Assembly (NCBI GenBank): GCA_001247695.2
Contig: LGRX02012921.1
Coordinates: forward strand, 1-40,679
DNA: 40,679 nt
Reading direction: 5' to 3'
Source: Cymbomonas tetramitiformis
Taxonomy: Eukaryota; Chlorophyta; Pyramimonadophyceae; Pyramimonadales; Pyramimonadaceae
Part shown: positions 1 through 8,225 of the stretch, one piece after another
Layout: every line of letters begins with the position of its first letter
How positions within the stretch are numbered: position 1 is the stretch's first letter
The notes under the pieces: generated by a model
Told to the model about the DNA's origin: nothing
Seen by the model: the letters and a program-made list of their open reading frames with translations, nothing else
Database searches by the model: none
Program-made: the position numbers and the translations under genes

Positions 1-36
1 GCAGCATGCAACCAGATCTCTGTAGCATGCAACCCC
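1..36 (-). repeat. Two copies of the 21-bp satellite, inverted
   Basis: Two GCATGCAAC boxes 21 bp apart are the reverse complement of the GTTGCATGC satellite found as a long array at 3583-3938. They sit at the window edge, so the array may continue to the left. They bound the gypsy remnant on its other side, in the opposite orientation. Confidence 0.7.
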
Positions 37-89
37 TCTGCTCGTACCTCCCGGTACAACTCCTCCCCCCTCAAGAGCGGCCTATCTCC

Positions 90-272
90 AGGGCACATAT
101 CTTATGGGGATTGGCCGGCCCGGGGCCGAGAGCAGCGCCCAAAAAGAGCTCCGGGCCGAAAGCGGGCCGGTCGATTTTTCATCCTTAAGTATGGAAAATA
201 TTTGAAATTTAGCAAAAACACGTGTTTTTCTTGATTCCGGGCCGAGAGTCATTCTAGGAAGATATGTGCCCT
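90..272. mobile_element. MITE, 183 bp, MULE-like target duplication
   Basis: Perfect 14-bp terminal inverted repeats (AGGGCACATATCTT at 90-103, its complement at 259-272) are flanked by the same 10-bp direct repeat GCCTATCTCC at 80-89 and 273-282. That is the structure of a non-autonomous DNA transposon; a 9-11 bp duplication is typical of Mutator-like elements. No coding capacity. It lies just 3' of the gypsy methyltransferase reading frame, probably in the old 3' part of that element, and so inserted after it. The duplication is exact, which suggests a fairly recent insertion. Confidence 0.82.
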
Positions 273-306
273 GCCTATCTCCCGAAGGATGCCGCTCCCG
301 GTGTCT

Positions 307-1969
307 TCAGGTATCAAGCTCCCCGAATTGAAGATGGTGGAAGAGATGACGCAGTAACGGAGCCGGTACGGGGTACACGGCGTGAGCATCTCGCGCCCCT
401 GGTTGCTGTGAAGACGATGGTCCAAGCTGAGCAGTCTCAGGGTGCCCTCCGGTGGCCCATTTACATGCGCAAGGTGTCCGCGAGGTGCACTCCAGCAATG
501 GCGTTGGTGCAGGTGAGCTAGTCCAGATACATGTCGGCTTACGATATCGCTCTCCATACTTACAGTAGGTGCAAAAAAGAGGTTGTGGCAGTTTACGAAC
601 CACTGACCGCAACCGCAGTGCATTCGGGTATCCTTCCCTCAGGGTTTTCAAGAAACCAGTGCTTGGGCTTCAAGTACTCAATAGCATCCAGGGTGCATTT
701 CACACTCTTGTCTGCTCCTTCCAGGTCAGGAGGACCTCCCGTAGTGCGCGCCTGACTGTACTGGGTGCATGGAGGGCTGGCCCAGATGACATCAAAGAAT
801 CCCGGTGGATACTGAGTGGGGTCCCAGTCCTCCATTGATGCGAGATGGTTAGGTTGCCAGCGTGGGTCGTTGTCGAGCGTAACCACTGAGGCAGACGGGA
901 AGCACTTGGCAAACTCCCTTTCCACCGATCCAGTTCCGCTGAACAACACCAAGATTCTCACTGGCCGGGTCTTCCGCTCTTCAAGGTCGGTGATCACCAC
1001 TAGCTCTCCATTCCCCAAGGTTTCCACTCGCTCCCACGGCAGACAGAAGTCTTCCGGTGGAGAATCCACTTCCGGAACGTCACATGGGTGTTCCATTAGC
1101 TGGGATAAGGTGACGCCAAGATGAACGGGCTGTCGCTGTTGACGTTGCCGTCGGTCATGCTCAGTAGACTTCAGCATGTCCGCCTGCATGCCTAATCGTT
1201 GTGCCTCGAACTCCTTGAGCTGCTGATTCTCCCCGCCTCTGTCCATCTTGTCTCTGGAGCGCCACTGGTCGTGAGCTGCCGAGTAGCCCGTCCAGCGTAC
1301 CTTCCATTCCTCCACAGATTTACCCTTGACCATGCGTACACGATACGCCAGGATTTTGTCCACGTGAGCTTCCGCTTGCCCATCCACCATTACCGGGTCA
1401 GGTACGGGCAGTTGTGCTCGAGATGCAAACTCATCCATGCCGGAGATGTACGGCTTCAGGCGGTGCTGCGCAAACACGTCGTGAATGCGCCAGTGCGGCG
1501 GTAGGGCCAACCGATATGCCACCGGTGCCCCGCGGTCCGCCTCTGCCAGCTCCGCCTGCAAATCGCTGTAGAAGCACTCCACCACGGTTACAGGTCCATG
1601 CCAACGCTTACCGAGCTTTCGGCACAGCGCACGGTCCATCACCTTCTCCGTCAGATGACGAGCTTCGATCCACACCAGATCCCCCACTGCGTACTTATGC
1701 TGCTTATGGCGCCGGTCGAACTGCTCCTGCTGGCGCTGCTGAGCCAACTCAAGGCGGCCACGCGCGTCTCGCAACTGCGACGAAAACTTCGCAGCCATCT
1801 CATGGGCGGTACCCACCCCCCCTTTCCGTCGCGCAGAGCCAGGGAGAGCTGCAGCTTCCAGGAAAAGGTCTAGTTGAGACATCGGGGACACCCCGTAGCA
1901 TAGCTCAAAGGGCGTGAATCCGGTGACGTCACTGCGCGAGTCGTTGATAGCGAACTCCACGTTCGTCAT
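307..1969 (-). pseudogene. Gypsy integrase C-terminus, chromodomain and cytosine-C5 methyltransferase domain
   Basis: Frame 593-1969 encodes 458 residues. Residues 1-30 are the typical end of the gypsy integrase core (TGFTPFELCYG), 118-174 the GPY/F-like region ending in QHRLKPY, and 202-242 a chromodomain (EWKVRWTGY), expected to guide integration to marked chromatin. From residue 336 a small C5-methyltransferase follows: motif I LFSGTGSV, catalytic motif SPPCTQYS (Cys401) and an ENP version of motif VI. The frame breaks near 640; the conserved ending (YCKYGERYRKPT, then YPVPAPLL) continues in another frame to a stop at 307. The target-recognition region is very short. Catalytic Cys is followed by Thr where classical enzymes have Gln, so activity is uncertain. 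Confidence 0.83.
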
Positions 1970-3561
1970 GTAGAGGTCCCAGTCATCCGGATTGGCACGA
2001 ACGAGCGCGACATGTCCTCCACCACCCTGTTGGTGTGTTCCGCTTGTCCGTCTGAACGAGGGTTGTATGGAGTGGTAGAAGCCACCCGTACTCCCATAAG
2101 TCTCATTAGCTCACGCCAGAACGAGTCCTGGAACCTGGGGTCACGGTCGCATACAATCTTCATGGGGGCTCCATGCTGCCTCCAGACTACGTCGAAGTAG
2201 ATTTGATGCGGGCCACCGTTTGCGCAGAGCTGTCCCCAAAGTTCATGGGCATAAGGTGTACCATTTTGCTCAGCTTGCACGTGAAGGTGACAAAGGCGTC
2301 GTTCCCTTGGGCGGTGAGCGGCAGCCCTGTAACGAAGTCCACGCTCACATCCTGCCAGTTGCGTTGGGGAATAGCGTGCGGATTCAATAATCCATCGGGC
2401 GGTAGGATGCCCGGGGACGAACCGCTTGACATGTAGGGCATGAGGCCACCCATTGCACACCCATCCTGCCACGTCCTCGGAGGCATTCTTCCACCAGAAC
2501 CTGCGGAGAACTCTGTCCAGTGTCTTCTCCCGGCCAGTGTGGCCTGCAGTGGTGGAGTCGTGGGCATCCTTGAAGACTACCTCTCGCAAAGGGGAGTCCT
2601 CGCCGAGAACCAACTGGTACCGTCCTGCGGCTACACGCCATAGTACGTCCCCAACGATACGGAAATCCCTCGTGGCATGGTGCGGGGCTGCAAGGATCTC
2701 ATCCCGCAGCTTCCGAAGAGGGCCGGCACGTGCATACTCATCGTGCAGGGACTCCAGGAATGTAACGTCCGTGGGGAGGCTCGTAGCATCGCGGGTCTTA
2801 GCAGCCTTACCCTGTCGCACTATAGGAGGCGCCACTCGGGGATGCCGTACTCTTGGCACCAGCTGTCGGGTAGGGGGAGCATGTACCACCAGCACGGGCC
2901 ACGGAAGGTGGTGAAGTACACCGTCAGGAGTCTCGAACAGCTGTGTGGGTACTCCTCGTCGTTCGTCATGGGTAGGTATCACTTCCACCAGCCTCATACC
3001 AGCCATTCTGAAGAGCCGCCTCCATTCTTGAGGCATGCGGGCCTGGATGTCCGGTAGAAGGAACACTGCCGAGGTGTCTGCAGGGTCTTGCCGCCATTCG
3101 TCTACATACTTACGCAACACCGCCTCGATGGAGATATGACTGCTGGAGTACGGGGGGTTGCACCAGACGTGCTTTCCCCGCCACTGTTGTTGCAGACAAT
3201 CAGTCCAGTAGGCGTCCACTTGACGGTTCCGTCCACCCAGGTCACAACACGCGTCGACGTCGAAGCTGCCGAACTGTCGTTGGAGGCGCTCAAAGACCTC
3301 CTTGCGCACCTTCCAGTCCTGCCGATCGGCTGGGGGCTCGGCGGCTCGACCAGACGGCCGAGCTGGCTGCTTAGGCCTTTGGGGATCCGTAGCAGGCCGT
3401 GTCGAAGTTTTCGGCGTGGCGGAAGGAGTCGTCGTAGTAATGGGTTGTCGCAGTCGAGCACTACGACGCAATACTGGGGTAGTCCTCGGGGTGCTCGTTT
3501 CCTGCCGGTGCTTTCCAGATTCGAACAAATCAGCGAAGTAGTCGGTGGGAGCTCGCAGCAT
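1966..3561 (-). pseudogene. Gypsy pol fragment: Dam-like adenine methyltransferase plus integrase
   Basis: The longest frame is 531 residues. Residues 84-230 resemble phage-type N6-adenine methyltransferase (Dam family): FDVDACC at 100-106 and the catalytic-type NPPY at 135-138 in WCNPPYS. From about residue 300 the frame becomes integrase: an HHCC zinc-finger start (HDSTTAGH), then DDE parts. The first catalytic Asp (VDFVTGLP) lies in another frame at about 2330-2350, and the CPTC half of the zinc finger in a third frame near 2430. The second Asp (CDRDPRF) and the Glu (DGQAEHTNR) are back in the original frame. All catalytic residues of integrase survive but are spread over shifted frames, so the gene is broken. 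The next segment overlaps at 1966-1969, after a shift near 1985-2010. Confidence 0.82.
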
Positions 3562-3582
3562 TCGTTGTTCTCCAGGCAGCGT

Positions 3583-3938
3583 GTTGCATGTTGCATGCTC
3601 AGCTGGGCGTGTTGCATGCTCAGCTGGGCAGGTTGCATGCTGGGAGGCGCTGGTTGCATGCTGAAACCCACTGGCTGCATGCTGAACCGGGCGTGTTGCA
3701 TGCTCAGCTGGGCAGGTTGCATGCGAAGCTGAGCTGGTTGCATGCGAAACTGAGCTGGTTGCATGCGAAGCTGAGCTGGTTGCATGCTCAGGCCGGCTGG
3801 TTGCATGCTCAGCAAGGCATGCTGCATGCTCAGGCGAGCTGGTTGCATGCTCAGCTGGGCGTGTTGCATGCTTAGCCGAGCCGGTTGCATGCTCAGGCTG
3901 GCCGGTTGCATGCTCGGTCGGGCGTGTTGCATGCCTTC
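3583..3938. repeat. 21-bp satellite array, about 17 copies
   Basis: Tandem units of 21 bp, each containing a GCATGC palindrome in the frame GGTTGCATGCTCAGCTGGGC with variation. Because 21 is a multiple of three and the unit lacks stops, the array is open in several frames on both strands, encoding heptapeptides such as SMQPAQL on the minus strand. It lies directly 5' of the gypsy frame. I treat it as satellite rather than protein-coding. Confidence 0.9.
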
Positions 3939-4162
3939 GATGGTGGGGCCGTTACCACGGGAGGCCCTAATGAGACAATGGCGATTTGTCTCTTTACCTC
4001 AAAATTAATGGTATCGGCAGGGAGGGTCATATCTATATATATATATATATTGTAATGAATTATTCATTATCTTTATTATTTAAATTTGCGTATTACTTTG
4101 TCGAGACATCCTTCTTTACATTATTTTTGTTATCAAAATCCTTAAGTGGAAAATATTTTCAT

Positions 4163-4301
4163 AAAAAAGGGAGGTGGGAGGTGGGAGGTTGGCTTTTCTA
4201 GAAAGTATTTTAGAATTCGCATAAATATATCATTTCATTCTATCGTCATATGAAAAACTTTTCCAAAAAGTAGCACCTCCCACCACCCAACCTCCCTTTT
4301 T
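4163..4301. repeat. Left hairpin repeat of the virus-like cassette
   Basis: Arm 4163-4193 (A-run, then GGGAGGT units, then TTGGC) pairs imperfectly with arm 4274-4301 (CACCTCCCACC, then T-run). The spacer is AT-rich. The right arm touches the stop codon of the methyltransferase at 4301-4303, which fits a hairpin-directed transcript end. Its first arm is the exact complement of the last arm of the right repeat. Confidence 0.8.
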
Positions 4302-4929
4302 CAATCGAGTAACTCCATTAGAAGACTATATGGTATCTCATATGCTTTCTCCTTATGTTTCACGCCGTACGAAACGTCTCGAGCCAACGAACTCCGTGAC
4401 ATCTGAGCGGTAGCTATATGTTTGCCATATTTGCGTTTGTTTTCACAAAATGAAGATTGTTTATTACACATTTTCAGATTCAGATTCACTTTGTTCGTCC
4501 ATACATTTGTCATTTTCGATACGCAAATCCATATTTACAATAGCAACATGTGTGTTTGTACTCCGTCATCGGTTGCATAAAGTCTCTATGTTGCAATAAT
4601 CCCCCGTCACTTGGATTTTCGAGATACCAATGTGTGGGTTGAAAATAATCGATAATGTCCAATGTGCGTTTCACAATGACATCGGCTAAATCCAAATCAC
4701 GCTCACCCTTTCTATGAGCCTTCGAGTATTGGGTGCACGGTGGACTAGCCCAAATGACATCAAAGTGTTTAGGTGCATAAGCGGTATAATCCCATTGTAA
4801 TATATCACCGCTTATCGTCGGATTATACTTTGGCAATATGTCTAATGAAACAATCTCGCAATTAGGATGTTTGTCTCGAAACGCTTTTGACACGGAACAA
4901 GTTCCACTGAACAATTCCAATAATCTCAT
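4301..4929 (-). pseudogene. Small cytosine-C5 DNA methyltransferase, one frameshift
   Basis: From the ATG at 4929 the frame starts MRLLELFSGTCSV (motif I, AdoMet binding) and contains FDVIWASPPCTQYS with the catalytic Cys, then ENP and YCKYGFAYRK. It stops at 4510, and the family's conserved continuation (TNVWTN, and at the end IPYSLLMELL) follows in the next frame to 4301. The break falls in an AAAA run; one missing A explains it, so it is either a fresh mutation or a sequencing error. Whole length would be about 210 residues, a minimal enzyme with hardly any target-recognition domain. It is divergent to the recombinase and most similar, within this window, to the gypsy methyltransferase (about half of ~105 residues identical by eye). 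Expected role: cytosine methylation of viral or host DNA. Confidence 0.82.
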
Positions 4930-5005
4930 TGTTACCAATAAATATATTATTGATGCGTTTTATCCACTTAAAGGCAATAGTCATTAATAGTATAAGATAA
5001 CAAAA
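4930..5005. promoter_or_regulatory. Divergent promoter of methyltransferase and recombinase
   Basis: Only 76 bp separate the two start codons. The gap is strongly AT-rich (AATAAATATATTATT on one side, AATAGTATAAGATAACAAAA on the other) and must hold both promoters. No motif was recognised with certainty. Confidence 0.5.
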
Positions 5006-6444
5006 ATGTCCGAAATGTCCGAGAAAGAATACCGCTTGAAAAATGACTACCCAAAGACATACCCGCAAGACCTCAAGGAGAAGCTATATAAAATCGATGA
5101 AAAAAAGAGAGCCCAAATGAGAAAATATTATGACCGAACGAGTGAGGTGCAAAACAAACAAAAAATAATATTGAGAGCCAAAAACAATCCCGATTATTGT
5201 CCTCAAGAAGCGACATTGAGCAAATACGATTGGACCGATGCCGAAAGAAAATTTCTAAGCCGTTGTGCTGAGGAGAAGAAATTGAAATATGCCGTGCCCA
5301 AGCCAAGACCTATTAGAGCTCAAGCCACCTCTCAAACCACAACCGATGCATCTACATCCGCTCGAGCCGCACCTACATCAATTGCATCGACCTCCGCTAC
5401 GGCCAACACTACTACGGACCGGAGCACAAAGGACACTTTATCTAGAGATGAGATATTTGAAATCTTGGACGCTGAGGAAGGCATCGCCGAGGCCACTAAA
5501 AAGCAATGGAAGAATGTCGTCAACAATTTTGTAAAGGTGTTTAGTTTGCAAGCGAGCAAGTGGACTGAGGTGTACACGAAATACACAAACGAGGAAATCA
5601 TTGAAATGTTGAACACCGCGTATACAAATGAAACCACTCGAATCAAGCAAGTTCAACTTACGCCCAAATTGTATAATACGAAAAACTCAAGTCTGGTGAA
5701 AATCATCGGTGTAGAAAGATACAAGTTTTTTGACACTCGAGCAAAAGTTTTGCAACGAAGCATTCAATCGGGAAAGATTGGCAAGAAATTGAGTGATAAA
5801 ACCGACTACGTTGACGATTTTATCAAGGTCTTTAATAAGAGTGAATTAGAATTGCGTAGAAAAAACCCAAGTTCGATGGACCATCTCATCGCGATGTTAT
5901 ATAGCATCGGAATGTATTCGGACCAAGACTTGAATAAAGGCTCTCTTAGTTTCACTCCTCGTATCGACTATGACAACGTCAAACTTGTAAAAAGTGACAA
6001 CGAAATGACCGACCCCAATGGGAATTATTACAATTTCAATAACGGACATACACGAATTCACGACTTAAAACGGGAAATAGCTTTAAAATCGATTATACAA
6101 TGAATCCATTAGTTCAAAAGTATATTAAAGAATCCATTAAGGACTTGAACAATCCACGAGAGTATCTTCTAGAAAATAATGCAAAGCCCCCAAGACCATT
6201 CACATCTACATCGTTGGGCAAAAAAATGAATTCAATTATCGGTGTCGGTAATCAAACGTTTAGGAAAATGACGGAAAACATTTATTCCAAAATTTTCCAA
6301 GTCGATATGATTCGGCTTTCGGAAATAGCGGCTCACGAACCAAATACGGCATATACTCAATACTTGAATAGCAAAGAATACACCGAGGCCGAGCGAAAAG
6401 CCGCCTTAGAAAAAATTCAAGCGCAATTAAATAAAAATAAATGA
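5006..6444 (+). pseudogene. Tyrosine recombinase/integrase, one frameshift
   Basis: Frame 5006-6103 (365 residues) has a Lys-rich N-terminus, a Ser/Thr/Ala-rich linker (about 105-142), an SAM-like core-binding stretch, then the start of the catalytic domain with the first catalytic Arg in FTPRIDYDNV (Arg319). Frame 6100-6444 (114 residues) holds the rest: Arg55 in TFRKM, His79 in AAHEPNTAY, and nucleophile Tyr85 or Tyr88. The halves overlap by ATGA, but the better match to the family enters the second frame already upstream, at the A-run near 6066-6070; one lost A explains the break. It would integrate or excise the element by site-specific recombination. Assignment rests on the R..R..H..Y pattern read by eye, not on a search. 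Confidence 0.75.
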
Positions 6445-6480
6445 ATTAAATCAAATTAAAAAGTAGAAAATCATTTTTTG

Positions 6481-6620
6481 AAAAAAGGGAGGTTGGGCGG
6501 TGGGAGGTCTTAGATTTTCAAAACTTTTTTATAATGAAAATGAAATATATTATATTATTTATTTGATTTCTAAAATACTTTTTAAAAAAGCCAACCTCCC
6601 ACCTCCCACCTCCCTTTTTT
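6481..6620. repeat. Right hairpin repeat of the virus-like cassette
   Basis: Arm 6481-6508 (A-run, GGGAGGTTGGGCGGTGGGAGG) and arm 6591-6620 (CCAACCTCCCACCTCCCACC, T-run) can pair around an AT-rich spacer. It begins 37 bp after the recombinase stop. Read on the other strand it aligns along its whole length with 4163-4301, including shared spacer words such as AGTATTTTAGAA. Confidence 0.8.
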
Positions 6621-7065
6621 TATTTTATTAAATGAAAAATACATATAAATATACTAATTTAAGGCTGCGCCGTTCATATTAAAATAATAATTAAAATAGT
6701 CTCTCCGCTGCAAGCCGCAGAATTAAGCGCAGTTAAATTTAAATAAAAAATGAATTAAATGAATTAAAAATAAGAATTAAACTAAAAATCCTCCCCCCCT
6801 GTTCTGCCCCCCATTAAATGATATATACCCGCGATACACCCCCGTCGATTAAAATGCACCTAGGACGCATGGACTTTTTCGATTTATAATCTGCGACGTT
6901 CGATTTAATCGACCGTAAAATATAATCGAGGGCGCGAGACATAAAGTGAAACTGAATATAATTTATATAATTCATTGTCGTTATCGTCTGATGTGTACTA
7001 TGGAATATTACAAAAATAATTAAATAGTCATTGGTATTGGGCTCCAGATGACCCCCTGAGATGAG
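6621..7065. other. AT-rich intergenic region, no gene seen
   Basis: The first 60 bp (to about 6680, AATTTAAGGC...GCGCCGTT) recur at 26165-26226 next to another copy of the hairpin repeat, so they belong to a dispersed repeat. The remainder is simple AT-rich sequence with a C-run (6790-6812) and two related GTCGATTAAAA/TCGATTTAATCGAC words. No ORF of interest. Confidence 0.6.
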
Positions 7066-8225
7066 TTAATCATCGGACAGGTCATATCGTGTTACCATTT
7101 TGCCCTGAGGTTTGGTGCGCTTTCTGTAAGAGTATTTGGATTTCTTAACATTGATGGGAATACCGATGAAGCTCATAAATTCATTAACTATACCTAGCAT
7201 GTCTTGAACTTCGTCTTTAGTTTTCCCCACGAGAATGATGTCATCACAGAAGAACCGTGCAAAGATATCTAAAGGGGTGTCCTTTTCTAATAGGTTTTGG
7301 GAGGGAGGAATAACATTATTTCCTGGTTTGTCTGGTCTATGGCGTTCCGAGTTCAGTTCATATCCATATGTGGTTCCTGTCGGGTTTGCACCGTTTGCTC
7401 TTTTTGCTAACCAAATTGCCAGAATGTCCATAATGGCTACAAACCTTAGTGGGCTCAAAACTTCTCCCTGAGGAACTCCACATTCGAGGGACCATTCATC
7501 CGTGTGAGGCCTTCTTCGGTAAGTACCATTCTAGAGGCATCATTGGTGATGTCTGAGATGATGTTAATTATTTGTGATGGGAGTCCTAACTTTCTGAGCG
7601 CTGAATTGCTCATCCAGAATTCGGCTCTGTCAAATGCTTGTTTGAGGTCCAGGTAAACTACGTGGAGGTCTTTGTCGTATCTATTGGCATCCGAAATTAC
7701 TTCATTCAAAATTTGGAGTGAGTCATCTATGTTTTTATTCGGAAGAAAGGCATCTTGAATGGGAAAGAGAATGGGGTGGGTGTTGAGTATTGTTCTGAGA
7801 CGGTTAGCAATTATTGTGTTAAATAGTTTAAGACCCGTTTCCAACATTGTGAGAGGTCTTGAATTAACTATTGTACATGGTGCAGAGGGGTTTTTAGGGA
7901 TTGGAAGGATGACTCCAGATTTTGCACTCTTAGGAAATCTCCCAGTTATAAGAATGTGGTTAAAAAGTGAGACAGTAACTTCTTGAAAATTCTCTGGGCC
8001 CTTGATCCACTGCGAGTATCTCATTCCTGAGGGTCCTGGTGCTGTGTAGATACCACAGTCCGAGTATGCTTGTTGAAGTTCTTTGTGCGTGATTTCTGTC
8101 AATAGCCTCGCGGCGGCCGTATCGGGGATTTTAGGGCTATCCTTGAGAATGTCAGTGAGCCACTGTGGGAGTTCATCTGGCTCATTCGGGTTAGTAGAAA
8201 ATATTTTTTTTATTTTTGTATTCAT
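7066..8225 (-). pseudogene. Reverse transcriptase domain of the non-LTR element
   Basis: Frame 7455-8225 carries GPSGMRYSQW, the SRPLTML/KLFNTIIANRL region, the QDAFLPNKNIDDSL motif and motif A VVYLDLKQAFDRAE. The frame slips near 7500; the next one holds motif B (GVPQGEVLSPLRF), catalytic motif C as FCDD in FARFFCDDIILVG, and motif D/E (GIPINVKKSKY), ending at 7066. All catalytic Asp residues are present. The enzyme would copy the element RNA at a nicked target site. The FCDD form instead of FADD is within the variation of LINEs. The upstream endonuclease frame overlaps at 8191-8225 through a homopolymer slip, so both were one protein. Confidence 0.85.

Larger units (their letters stand above)
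307..3561 (-). mobile_element. Ty3/gypsy chromovirus remnant with two DNA methyltransferase domains
   Basis: Reading on the minus strand the recognisable order is adenine-methyltransferase-like domain, integrase zinc finger, integrase DDE core, GPY/F-like region, chromodomain, cytosine-methyltransferase-like domain. Gag, protease, RT and RNase H are not visible: upstream lies only the 21-bp satellite array, so the element is 5'-truncated or rearranged. No LTRs were found. At least five frame changes break the reading frame, so this copy is inactive as written. Cytosine methyltransferases inside retrotransposons are known from a few algal and protist lineages, and Dam-like domains are known from DIRS elements; both in one gypsy polyprotein is unusual to my knowledge. 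Confidence 0.85.
4163..6620. mobile_element. Compact virus-like cassette with inverted hairpin ends
   Basis: This 2.46-kb AT-rich block contrasts sharply with the GC-rich gypsy DNA beside it. It carries two genes, transcribed divergently from a 76-bp gap, and each ends almost directly at a hairpin-forming repeat (4163-4301 and 6481-6620). The two hairpin repeats are inverted relative to each other, including their spacers, so they look like terminal inverted repeats about 140 bp long as well as transcription-end hairpins. A tyrosine recombinase next to a DNA methyltransferase with hairpin gene ends recalls polinton-like viruses, virophages or mesomimivirus-type giant viruses of algae. No capsid, ATPase or polymerase gene is present, so it is either a small satellite element or a fragment. 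Confidence 0.65.

Noticed and set aside
1966..1969. ATGA overlap as translational coupling in the gypsy element
   Set aside because: The downstream frame already shows gypsy-like sequence before the ATG (a DDWDLY stretch), so this is a frameshift and the overlap is chance; the same holds at 6100 in the recombinase.
3088..3932. Long frames on both strands through the 21-bp array (214 and 276 residues)
   Set aside because: They exist because the 21-bp unit has no stop codon in several frames; the non-repeat part is a shadow of the gypsy frame.
3583..3938. CRISPR array
   Set aside because: Continuous 21-bp tandem repeat without spacers in a eukaryotic context.
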